Notes under the pieces: generated by a model
The model's database searches: none
What the model was told of the DNA's origin: nothing
What the model saw: only the letters and a program-made list of their open reading frames with translations
Translations under genes and position numbers: made by a program
In this document: piece after piece, positions 1-9,357 of the stretch
How positions within the stretch are numbered: the first letter of the stretch is position 1
Layout of the letters: every line of letters starts with the position of its first letter
Assembly (NCBI RefSeq): GCF_900747795.2
Contig: NC_041408.2
Coordinates: forward strand, 33,316,204-33,380,203
Direction of reading: 5' to 3'
Origin: Erpetoichthys calabaricus
Taxonomy: Eukaryota > Chordata > Cladistia > Polypteriformes > Polypteridae
Length of the DNA: 64,000 bases

Positions 1-49
1 GTGGTTTGGGGAGCTGCAACGCTTTTGTAGTGGTTCACTATATCTACAT

Positions 50-290
50 GAAGTCATGGAAATGTTCACCAAACTCAGAGAAGTGAAACAGGAGCTGAAC
101 GAGTGTTGACTGGATTATAATGGTGCAATGGTCTTTTAAGTGTTTCTGATAGCTAGAAAAATGTCTGCCAACATTGCAGCAGCCTGGGCTAGGAAGAGGC
201 AGTGCTAACCACTGCATCACCATGCCTCCCTGAGATAAACTCAATATTAGAACAGTAACATGTCTAACAGACAGTGGCAACAGGAGCTTT
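50..290 (+). repeat. Unclassified interspersed repeat, copy 1
   Basis: This stretch aligns with 9770-10002 and 10317-10350, sharing runs such as ctggattataatggtg and gtgctaaccactgcatcacc (with small differences). No coding capacity, terminal repeats or tRNA promoter could be seen. Its value is as an uninterrupted copy: at the point where this copy reads gaacagtaaca, the other copy carries a 302-bp SINE. Family unknown. Confidence 0.6.
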
Positions 291-908
291 TTCCAGAATT
301 CTGCTGGCTCTGTATAGTACTTTTTCACAAACTATAATCTGGCCATCCTGTTTTTGTGGCTAACTAGTGGTTTGAACCTTGCAGTGTGGCCTCTGTGTTT
401 CTGTTCATGAAGTCTTCTGCAGATGGTCATCTCTGACACGTCCACATCTGCCCCCTGAAGACTTTCTGGTCTGTCAGACAGGCGTTTGAGGCTTTTTCTT
501 TGCCATATGGAGGATTCTTCTGTCATCAACAGTGGTGGTCTTCCTTAGCCTACCAGCCCCTTTGTAACTGCTGAGCTCACCAGTGTGTTCTTCTTCTTAA
601 TGACATTCCAGGCAGATGATTTAGGTCATAAGGTTTTAGTGATGTCTTTAGTAGTTTTATTCTTGTTGTTCAGCTTCATACTATGGTCTACAGACATACA
701 GACTATGGTCTGTGTCTATTGGGATGTAAGACATCTTGATGGAAGGGTGTGGGGTTTTCAAAAATGGCGTATGGAGAGTTGGTTGAAAAGGGTTAGAAAA
801 TAAAGAGTATTTGAAACGTTATTCTGAGTGTGTCTCTACTTCAGCCTAAAGAACACTACACAGATGATTTAGGTCATAAGGTTTTAGCGATGTCTCTAAT
901 AGTTTTAT

Positions 909-1287
909 GGGTGGAGTGATGGCTCTGAGGATAGGGATCTGCACTGGTAATCATAAGGTTGATGGTTCAAATCCTATAAATGCCAAAAGTGACTCTACTT
1001 CATTGGGCCCTTGAGCAAGGCACTTAACCTGCAATTGCCCGGTCCTGGGTATGACGTTAATCTGCATCCAGCCCTACATGTAGGCCCTCCAACCTGCAGG
1101 GGAAAACCTGGGGGTTGGTGGCAGAATTGACACTCCGGTCACCATAAAAACCTCACACTGGTTCCATTCCAGCTGAACTTGTGTGGTGCTGAGGTGTCAC
1201 CTGTTGCATGGCTGCACTCAAGTCCTGAGTTGGTTTGTCATGTGGTGGGTGCAGCAATGCACTGTATCAGCGTCTGCTCCTTACCTG
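909..1287 (+). mobile_element. tRNA-derived SINE, family B, full-length
   Basis: The head has an A-box-like gtgatggctctgagg and a B-box-like ggttcaaatcc, then the shared phrase ttgggcccttgagcaaggc. The tail matches copies at 20140-20531 and 38030-38235. It is flanked by a 14-bp target duplication, tctaatagttttat, at 895-908 and 1288-1301. The neighbouring duplicated segment at 608-690 has the same flanks with no SINE, which is an empty site. Confidence 0.8.
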
Positions 1288-1368
1288 TCTAATAGTTTTA
1301 TTCTTGTTTTTCAGCCTCATAATGGCCTCTCTGACTTTCATCGGCACAGCTTTTGTCCTCATGTTGAA

Positions 1369-1620
1369 GTACTAGGGTGTTGTACCGTGTTAGCCATTAT
1401 GAATGTAGAGAAAAGCCAAGCAAAATGACACCTTTTATTGGCTAACTAGAAAGATTACAATATGCAAGCTTTCGAGGCAACTCAGGCCCCTTCTTCAGGC
1501 AAGATGTAATCTTGATGTGATTACATCTTGCCTGAAGAAGGGGCCTGAGTTGCCTCGAAAGCTTGCATATTGTAATCTTTCTAGTTAGCCAATAAAAGGT
1601 GTCATTTTGCTTGGCTTTTC
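1369..1620. mobile_element. Hairpin (inverted-repeat) retroposon, probable Penelope-type end
   Basis: Arms 1410-1511 and 1519-1620 are reverse complements over all 102 bases by eye, around a 7-base loop. A one-sided segment, 1369-1409, precedes the left arm. The 13-bp duplication tcctcatgttgaa flanks it at 1356-1368 and 1621-1633, too long for Tc1, hAT or piggyBac. The arm contains CTGAAGAAGGGGCC...GAAAGC, resembling the hammerhead-like core in Penelope-like 3' ends, so I infer an inverted duplication of such an end. A second, shorter copy lies at 47794-47958. Confidence 0.7.
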
Positions 1621-1930
1621 TCCTCATGTTGAACAATGGCATCTACGAATTCCAAAGGGTAGAAGCAAGCCGAGATGTCATAAAAAGCAAAGAAACCCAT
1701 CTGAGGAATCACAAACACCTGAAACACCAAACATTATGGTGATCTGAAAGCTGCGTAGAAACAGTGTTGCTATTTTTACATGGTGTGACCAAAATGCATA
1801 GAAATACCCATCAAAGAAAGCCTGCAATTTGCACCTTAATCATGTCGGAATTGCTTGATTTGAAATTTCAAACTGTGGAGCAGAGGGGGGTAAATCAAGG
1901 AAAAATGTGCCTTTGTCCCAAACATATATC

Positions 1931-3517
1931 TATATAAAACTGAAAACAAAGGAACACTTTGAAAACACATCAGATCTCAATGGGAAAAAAATCCTGCTGG
2001 CTCTCTCTACTGATATGGACTGGGTAATGTGTGAGGAACGAAAGGATGCCACATCGTTTGATGGAAAAGAAAATTATCAACTTACATAGGGCTGAATTCA
2101 AAGACACCCCGAAAATCAAAGTGAAAAAATGATGTAGCAGGTTAGTCCATTTTGCCAAAATTTCATTGCAGCAACTCCAAATTGTACTCAGTAGTTTGTA
2201 TGGCCCCCACGTGCTTGTGTGCATGCCTGACAACGTTGGGCACACTCCTAATAAGACAACTGATGGTGTCCTTGGGGATCTCCTCCAAGATCTGGACCAG
2301 GGCATCACTGAGCTCCTGGACAGTCTGAGGTGCAACCTGGAGGTGTCAAATGGACCAAAACATAATGTCCCAGAGGTGTTCTATTGAATTTAGTTCAGGT
2401 GAGTAGAGCATGGAGGCCAGTCAATGGTATCAATTCCTTCATCCTCCAGGAACTGCCTGCGTACTCTCGCCACATGAGTTCGGGAACTGTCGTACTCCAG
2501 GAGGAACCCGGTACCCACTGCACCAGCATAGGGTCTGAATATGGGTCCAAGGATTTCATCCCGATACTTAATGGCAGTAAAGGTGCCGTTGTCTACCTTG
2601 TAGAGGTCTGTGCGTCCCTCCGTAAATATGCCTACCCAGACCATCACTGACCCACCACCAAACTGGTCATACTGAACGATGTTAGAGGCAGCATAACGTT
2701 CTCCACATCTTCTCCAGACCCTTTCATGTCTGTCACATATGGTCAGGGAGAACCTGCTCTCATCTGTGAAAAGCAAAGGGCGCCAGGGTTGGACCTGCCT
2801 ATTCTGGTATTCTATGACAAATGCCAATTGTGCGCCACATTTCCGGACAGTGAGCACAGGGCCCACTAGAGGACGTTGGGCTCTCAGGCCACCCTCATGA
2901 AATCCGTTTCTGATTGTTTGATCAGAGACATTCACACCAGTGGTGTGCTGGAAATCATTTTGTAGAGCTCTGGCAGTGCTCATCCTGTTCCTCCTTGCCC
3001 AAAGGAGCAGATACTGGTCCTGCTGATGAGTTAAGGACCTTCTACGGCCCTGTCCAGCACTCCTAGAGTAACTGCCTGTCTCCTGGAATCTCCTCCATGC
3101 CCTTGAGACTGTGCTGTGAGACACAGCAAACCTTCTGGCAATGGCACGTATTGATGTGCCATCCTGGAGAAGTTGGACCACCTGTACAACCTCTGTATGG
3201 TCTGGGCATCACCTCATGCTGCCAGTAGTGACACTGACCATAGCCAAATGCAAAACTAGTAAATTAAAAAACAGTCAGAAAAGATGAGGAGGGAAAAATG
3301 TCAGTGGCCTCCACCTGTTAAACTATTCCTATTTCTGGGGTCGTCTCATTGTTGCCCCTCTAGTACACCCGTTGTTAATGTCATTAACACCAAAGCAGCT
3401 GAAACTTATTAACAACACCCTCTGCTACTTAACTGACCAGATCAATAGCCCAGAAGTGTCATTGACTTGATGCTATACTCTGATTAAAAAGTGTGCCTTT
3501 AATTTTTTGAGCAGTTT
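1931..3517 (-). mobile_element. Tc1-like element, copy 1 of a two-copy family
   Basis: The right end reads aaaggcacac.. inward from actgctcaaaaaatta on the minus strand, and a degenerate version of the same terminal repeat (aaaacaaaggaacacttt) lies near 1940. Length is close to the usual 1.6 kb. The transposase pseudogene 2188-3216 lies inside. A sister copy at 47525-49024 shares most of the sequence. It meets Tc1 relic 1 on the left and a Penelope-like fragment on the right. Confidence 0.8.
2188..3216 (-). pseudogene. Tc1 transposase pseudogene
   Basis: Cut-and-paste transposase of the Tc1/mariner superfamily. From the N-terminus: two helix-turn-helix parts (GTSIRAIARRFAVSHSTVSR; TGVNVSDQTIRNGFHEGGLR), first catalytic Asp in LLFTDESRFSL, glycine stretch FGGGSVMVW, second Asp in LLEYDSSRTH. 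Upstream in frame is a likely ATG at 3214-3216 followed at once by a stop codon; the open stretch runs from 3181 to 2390. The third catalytic region, normally DLNPIEHLW, is broken by a stop after STHLN and a shift, so the catalytic Glu is not in frame. The C-terminal remnant ends near 2188. Inactive. Confidence 0.8.
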
Positions 3518-3535
3518 ATATATATGTATACAGCT

Positions 3536-4083
3536 GAGATAGGACAAACGTCAAAAAAAAATCTCAACACGTACAGGAACATCGCAACGCCGTCAGAAGA
3601 AAGGACGCACTATCCTTGATATATGCACATACTAAATCGACAGGACACACATTCAACTGGGACAACGTAAAAGTAAAATTTAAGGCCAGTACAAAAAGCG
3701 CCAGAGAGTTGGCCGAGTCTTGGCTATCAGATGAAAACGCCATCAACAGACACTTGGACATAAACCCAGCATATGCCAATTTAAGAAGGACATATAAACA
3801 ATGATTAAACTATACAACCCCCCCCCCCCCTTGATCATACTGACTTAGTCACCGCCACCCACCCCCCCATTCCCCCCCCCCATACTGAATGTGTTGCTAT
3901 ATATTGCCTTTGATTCTTGTAAGTCTAAGCATTATCCTCTGATGAAGACCCCTGATAGGGGTTGAAAGCTCAGGAATAAAACTATTTTATGATACGTGAT
4001 TAGTTTTTTCTCCCTTCGTGGATCTCCAACTGCAAATATGCAAACCGTATCACAGACCTTCTCTTCCATATATGTATATATAT
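3536..4083 (+). mobile_element. Penelope-like element, 5'-truncated copy (3' end only)
   Basis: It carries the end of the GIY-YIG part (from about 3560; YAHTKSTGHTFNWDNVKVKF) and the full 3' flank: C-rich tract, CTGATGAAGACCCC..GGGGTTGAAAGC, then a terminal segment ending in a TA microsatellite. Nearly identical to the end of the copy at 7686-9362, so the two are recent relatives. Here the terminal segment extends about 45 bases further (to ccttctcttcc) than in the longer copy. Confidence 0.8.
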
Positions 4084-4096
4084 ATATATATATACA

Positions 4097-5736
4097 CAGT
4101 GCATCCGGAAAGTATTCACAGCGCATCACTTTTTCCACATTTTGTTATGTTTACAGCCTTATTCCAAAATGGATTAAATTCATTTTTTTCCTCAGAATTC
4201 TACACACAACACCCCATAATGACAACGTGAATAAAGTTTACTTGAGATTTTTGCAAATTTATTAAAAAGAAAAAAATTGAGAAAGCACATGTACATAAGT
4301 ATTCACAGCCTTTGTCATGAAGCTCAAAATTGAGCTCAAGTGCATCCTGTTTCCCCTCATCATCCTTGAGATGTTTCTGCAGCTTAATTGGAGTCCACCT
4401 GTGATAAATTCAGTTGACAGGACATGATTTGGAAAGACACACACCTGTCTATATAAGGTCCCACAGTTGACAGTTCATGTCAGAGCACAAACCAAGCATG
4501 AAGTCAAAGGAATTGTCTGTAGACCTCCGAGACAGGATTGTCTCGAGGCACAAATCTGGGGAAGGTTACAGAAACATTTCTGCTGCTTTGAAGGTCCCAA
4601 TGAGCACAGTGGCCTCCATCATCCGTAAGTGGAAGAAGTTCGAAACCACCAGGACTCTTCCTAGAGCTGGCCGGCCATCTAAACTGAACGATCGGGGGAG
4701 AAGGGCCTTTAGTCAGGGAGGTGACCAAGAACTCGATGGTCACTCTGTCAGAGCTCCAGAGGTCCTCTGTGGATTGAGGAGAACCTTCCAGAAGGACAAC
4801 CATCTCTGCAGCAATCCACCAATCAGGCCTGTATGGTAGAGTGGCCAGACGAAAGGCACTCCTTAGTAAAAGGCACATGGCAGCCCGCCTGGAGTTTGCC
4901 AAAAGGCACCTGAAGGACTCTCAGACCATGAGAGAGAAAATTCTCTGGTCTGATGAGACAAAGATTGAACTCTTTGGTGTGAATGCCAGGCGTCACGTTT
5001 GGAGGAAACCAGGTACCGCTCATCACCGGGCCAATACCATCCCTACAGTGAAGCATGGTGGTGGCAGCATCATACTGTGGGGATGTTTTTCAGTGACAGG
5101 AACTGGGAGCCTAGTCAGGATAAAGAGAAAGATGGCTGCAGCAATGTACAGCGACATCCTGGATGAAAACCTGCTCTAGAGTGCTCTTGACCTCAGACTG
5201 GGGAGACGGTTCATCTTTCAGAAGGACAACGACCCTAAGTACACAGCCAAGATATCAAAGGAGTGGCTTCAGGCCAACTCTGTGAATGTCCTTGAGTGGC
5301 TTAGCCAGAGCCCAGACTTGAATCCGATTGAACATCCCTGGAGAGATCTTAAAATGGCTGTGCACTGACGCTTCCCATCCAACCTGATGGAGCTTGAGAG
5401 GTGCTGCAAAGAGGAATGGGCGAAACTGTCCAAGGATAGGTGTGCCAAGCTTGTGGCATCATATTCAAAAAGACTTGAGGCTGTAATTGCTGCCAAAGGT
5501 GCATCGACAAAGTATTGAGCAAAGGCTGTGAATACTTATGTACATGGGATTTCTCAGTTTTTTTATTTTTAATAAATTTGCAAAAACCTCAAGTAAACTT
5601 TTTTCACGTTGTCATTATGGGGTGTTGTGTGTAGAATTCTGAGGAAAAAAATGAATTTAATCCATTTTGGAATAAGGCTGTAACATAACAAAATGTGGAA
5701 AAAGTGATGCGCTGTGAATACTTTCCGGATGCACTG
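4097..5736 (+). mobile_element. Tc1-like element with long IR/DR ends
   Basis: Terminal inverted repeats of about 217 bp begin cagtgcatccggaaagtatt on both ends (4097-4313 and 5520-5736). The motif aagtattcacagc occurs twice in each repeat, near the tip and near the inner end, which is the IR/DR arrangement known from Sleeping Beauty-type elements. It lies in a TA microsatellite; the right end is followed directly by TA, the left has a CA between TA and the tip. The transposase inside is broken. Confidence 0.88.
4498..5518 (+). pseudogene. Tc1 transposase pseudogene (IR/DR family)
   Basis: Order: helix-turn-helix KSGEGYRNISAALKVPMSTV, basic linker with RAGRPSKL, catalytic Asp in [25 protein letters not shown], second Asp in [12 protein letters not shown], third acidic residue in [11 protein letters not shown], ending AAKGASTKY. 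About 340 codons, the normal length. I count one +1 shift near 4709 (after RGRRA) and in-frame stops near 4774, 5176 and 5366. All three DDE residues remain, so decay looks recent, but the gene cannot make a full protein. Start chosen at MKSKELSVDL, the family's usual start. Confidence 0.85.
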
Positions 5737-5745
5737 TATATATAT

Positions 5746-5785
5746 ATACAATCAGATTGTGACACAGACTACGAATGCCGTGAAT
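5746..5785 (+). repeat. 40-bp direct repeat, left copy
   Basis: Begins atacaatcagattgtgacac and is identical over 40 bases to 7640-7679. The two copies bracket the tRNA-like/ribozyme segment and the GATATC element. It could be an unusually long target duplication of a retroposed unit or part of a tandem Penelope-like terminal structure. Confidence 0.85.
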
Positions 5786-5832
5786 GTAATTACCCCGATC
5801 TACATGCTGTCAAATAAACGAACCACACGCCG

Positions 5833-5865
5833 TGGCGCAACGTTAGTGGCATCGCCTCTGACGCT
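5833..5865 (+). promoter_or_regulatory. tRNA-like A box (left half of split tRNA-like unit)
   Basis: tggcgcaacgttagtgg (5833-5849) fits the RNA polymerase III A box. If the 5872-7422 element and one copy of gacgtc are removed, the B-box-like ggttcgattcc at 7432-7442 falls about 42 bases from the A box, normal tRNA spacing. The T stem is not well paired, so this is a tRNA-derived promoter rather than a tRNA gene. Confidence 0.5.
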
Positions 5866-5871
5866 GACGTC

Positions 5872-7422
5872 TATGGCAAGCCAAATTAACATTTAGAGAT
5901 ATTTCAAAATGAATTTTATGATATCTGGAAATGCATTTTAGATGTCTCAAATTGAATTATAGATATCTAAAAATACATCTATTTTAAGATATCTAAAAAG
6001 AATTGTATGATATCTCAAACAGATTTCAAGATATCTTGAAGTGATATGCTATACATTTTCAGATATCTGAAATGCATTTCAAGATATCTTAAATGCAATT
6101 TGAGATATCTTGAAATATGTTCATGTGCATTTTGAGATATCTCAAATACATTTCAAGATATCTTAAAATACATCTGCAGGCATTTTGAGATATCTGAAAT
6201 ACATTTTCAGATATCTTAAAATAGCTTTCTGCACATTTCAAGATATCTCAATTACATTTTCAGATATCTTAAAATAACTTCCTGTGTATTTCAAGATATC
6301 TCAAATACATTTTCAGATATCTTAAAATAACTTCCTGTGTATTTCAAGATATCTCAAATACATTTTCAGATATCTTAAAATCACTTCCTGTAAAAGTTCT
6401 TATACTTTCAGTGGAACTTCCTGCCTATTTTAAGATATCTCGAAATGCACAGGAAGTTATTTTAAGATATCTTGAAATGTATTTTAGATATCTTGAAATG
6501 TGCAGGAAGTCATTTTAAGATATCTTGAAATGTATTTTAGATATTTTGAAATGTGCAGGAAGTCATTTTAAGATATCTGAAAATGCATTTCAGATATCTC
6601 AAAATGAATTTGGGATATCTTAAAATGAGAAGGAAGTTATTTTAAGATATCTCGAAATATAATTTAGATATCTTAAAAAGCATTTATGATATCTTGAAAT
6701 TCATTGTTGTTTCAGATATCTGAAATACATTTTTAGATATCTAAAATTAATTTCATGATATCTTAAAATGGGTCTCTGCTCTATTTCAGATATATAACAA
6801 TGTATTTCAAGATATCTAAAATTGTATTTCAAGATATCTAAAATGCATTTTAAGATATCTTTAAAAGGACACTCAATTATTTCAAGATATCTCAATAGCA
6901 CTTTCAGATATCTACAATACAATTTAAGATATCTCAAATACATTTCCAGATATCTCAAAACAGCTTCCTGTCCATTTTCAGATATCTCAAATACATTTTC
7001 AGATATCTCAACATCACTTCCTGCTCATTTCAAGATATCTCAAATACATTTTAAGATATCTTATAATAACAAGAAGTCCCATTGAAATAATAGGCAGTTT
7101 TACAGGAATTGATTTTGAGATATCTTGAAATGCATTTAAGATATCTTAAAATGCACGAAAGGTCAATTTAAGATATCTGAAAATTCATTTGAGATATCTT
7201 GAAATACAGACACAGTTATTTTGAGATATCTGAAACTGTATTTGAGATATCTTGAAATGCATTTGAGATATCCCGAAATGTATTGCAGATATCTTAAAAT
7301 GTAAAGGAAAGTATTTTAAGATATCTCAAAGCGAGTTTCAGATATCTTAAAAGGTAAATTACATTTTAAGATATCCGAAATTCATTTTGAGATATCTCTA
7401 AATGTTAATTTGGCTTGCCATA
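5872..7422. mobile_element. Non-autonomous TIR element built from GATATC repeats
   Basis: Perfect 31-bp terminal inverted repeats (starting tatggcaagccaaattaac) enclose about 1.5 kb of short degenerate repeats centred on agatatct. I count about 54 GATATC hexamers by hand, spaced mostly 20-35 bp, linked by phrases such as caaatacattttc and acttcctgt. Phrase orientation flips near 6400 (cttcctg before, caggaag after) and again later, giving foldback character. Both ends are flanked by gacgtc (5866-5871, 7423-7428), a 6-bp target duplication or an extension of the TIR. No coding capacity. Confidence 0.8.
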
Positions 7423-7431
7423 GACGTCCGA

Positions 7432-7442
7432 GGTTCGATTCC
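7432..7442 (+). promoter_or_regulatory. B-box-like element (right half of split tRNA-like unit)
   Basis: ggttcgattcc matches the polymerase III B box consensus. It lies 22 bases before the hammerhead ribozyme and pairs in spacing with the A box at 5833 once the intervening element is discounted. Confidence 0.5.
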
Positions 7443-7464
7443 CGAGAGGGAGTGCAGTGAGTGT

Positions 7465-7510
7465 GTACGCCTGATGAGCCCAGAATGAGGGCGAAACACG
7501 TGTCGTGTAC
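7465..7510 (+). ncRNA. Hammerhead ribozyme, minimal type I
   Basis: All core elements are present in order. Stem I: 7465-7470 with 7505-7510, six pairs including one G-U. CUGAUGA: 7471-7477. Stem II: GCCC 7478-7481 with GGGC 7489-7492, loop of seven. GAAA: 7493-7496. Stem III: ACAC/GUGU 7496-7503, with no loop bases. Predicted cleavage after C7504. A self-complementary stem III with no loop is the form expected to work as a dimer, as described for Penelope-like elements and retrozymes. No core base deviates. Confidence 0.85.
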
Positions 7511-7639
7511 TCTTTGCATTTATTTGACAGTAAACTATTTCAACCATTCTATGATCTGCTCCTCACAAACTGAGGGCACCGTGGCGGATGTTAGCAGATT
7601 GCTGGCCAACCACAAGCGTTACCTGGTAGGTAACCACCC

Positions 7640-7679
7640 ATACAATCAGATTGTGACACAGACTACGAATGCCGTGAAT
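7640..7679 (+). repeat. 40-bp direct repeat, right copy
   Basis: Identical to 5746-5785. A short TA tract and the inverted left end of the longer Penelope-like copy follow at once. Confidence 0.85.
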
Positions 7680-7685
7680 ATATAT

Positions 7686-9357
7686 ATATGGAAGAGAAGG
7701 TCTGTGATACGGTTTGCATATTTGCAGTTGGAGATCCACAAAGGGAGAAAAAACGAATCACGTATCATAAAATAGTTTTATTCCTGAGTTTTCAGCTTTG
7801 TCAAAAAGACTTTTCCAACTACTTAAACATTTAACGGACGACTCAGATTATTCCGTCAACAGCGCGGAGTCGGCATTACAGCGCTTGAATGACGTATCCA
7901 TCGCCGAGGACGAGATCATGGTCTCGTTTGATGTTATATCGCTATACACCATGATCCCGATCCAACTGGCCACAGAAACATTATTAATGGAACTGGATAG
8001 TGACCCCACCATAGAGACAAGAACCAAACTGTCCAGCAAAGACTTAATGCACCTAATATCACTTTGCCAAAAAACGCACTTTCATTTCAACAGCAAGTAT
8101 TACACACAGAAAGAAGGCATGCCGATGGGATCACCGTTATCGGGACTCCTAGCTGAACTGGTAATGCAACGATTTGAAAACATAGCTCTATCCCAGATTA
8201 CACCCAAAATTTGGATACGCTATGTAGACGACACATTCGTCATATTAAGAAAGAACCAGCTGAATGAGTTTTTCAATCATATTAACACAATATTCCCTGC
8301 AATCCAGTTCACAATGGAAAAAGAAAATAATCGACACATCAATTTCCTGGACATTTACATCAAAAGAAATAGTGACGCCACCCTGACCACAAGTGTTTAC
8401 CGCAAACAATGCCACGCAGACAAGATTCTACACTTCGCCAGCAATCACCCGGTATCTCATAAACGGAGCTGCGTGAAAACCCTATTTAAACGAGTCCACA
8501 CGCATTGTAATACCAAGGAAACAAAAATTAATGAGAGACGCTGTCTGTTTCAACTTTTCACCTCGAACGGATACTCAAAATCATTCATTAATCGGAGTCT
8601 ACACAACAGACGCCAAAGGAATCAGCATACAATCGACGTAAATCAGAACCCCCACCCCACCTGGCATTCACTCCCGTATCACCATAATGTGTCAGAAGGC
8701 ACGGCACGCACCCTGACCAAGTGGGGCATCAAAATAGCACATAAACCCAACAACAATCTGCACATGGTCCTGTTTAATGCTAAAAACAAGAAATCGACAG
8801 CCGAAACACGAAACGCAGTTTATAGTATTCCATGCAATTCTTTCTCAGCTGTATACATAGGACAAATGTCAAAAAAAATTTCAACACGTGTACAGGAACA
8901 TCGCAACGCCGTCAGAAGAAAGGACGCACTATCCTTGATATATGCACATACTAAATCGACAGGACACACATTCAACTGGGACAACGTAAAAGTAAAATTT
9001 AAGGCCAGTACAAAAAGCGCCAGAGAGTTGGCCGAGTCTTGGCTATCAGATGAAAACGCCATCAACAGACACCTGGACATAAACCCAGCATATGCCAACT
9101 TAAGAGGGACATATAAACAATGATTAAACTATACAACCCCCCCCCCCCCCCCACCTTGATCATACTGACTTAGTCACCGCCACCCACCCCCCCCATTCCC
9201 CCCCCCCCATACTGAATGTGTTGCTATATATTGCCTTTGATTCTTGTAAGTCTAAGCATTATCCTCTGATGAAGACCCCTGACAGGGGTTGAAAGCTCAG
9301 GAATAAAACTATTTTATGATACGTGATTCGTTTTTTCTCCCTTTGTGGATCTCCAAC

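Larger units (their letters stand above)
332..1930 (-). mobile_element. Tc1/mariner relic 1, 3'-truncated
   Basis: The minus strand encodes a Tc1-type transposase N-terminal piece near 332-529, with MTICRRLHEQKHRG and ARFKPLVSHKNR matching the family's second helix-turn-helix and the following SKKNR-ARL segment. The far end (about 1830-1930) resembles the non-coding flank of a common fish Tc1 family. No DDE catalytic region remains. About 608-690 is repeated at 862-905 plus 1302-1345, so the relic also holds an internal duplication. A SINE (909-1287) and a hairpin element (1369-1620) are inserted. It abuts the next Tc1 copy. Confidence 0.65.

Noticed and set aside
6701-7085. Repetitive peptides (RYLKMYLRYLK type) in both strands
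   Set aside because: They are only the translation of the GATATC repeat array, present on both strands because the repeat is nearly palindromic.
5895-7410. Possible CRISPR-like array
   Set aside because: Repeats are 6-10 bp palindromes with variable short spacers, in a vertebrate sequence and bounded by transposon TIRs.
5833-7455. Split tRNA gene
   Set aside because: A and B boxes have tRNA spacing, but the T arm does not pair and no acceptor stem closes; a tRNA-derived retroposon head fits better.
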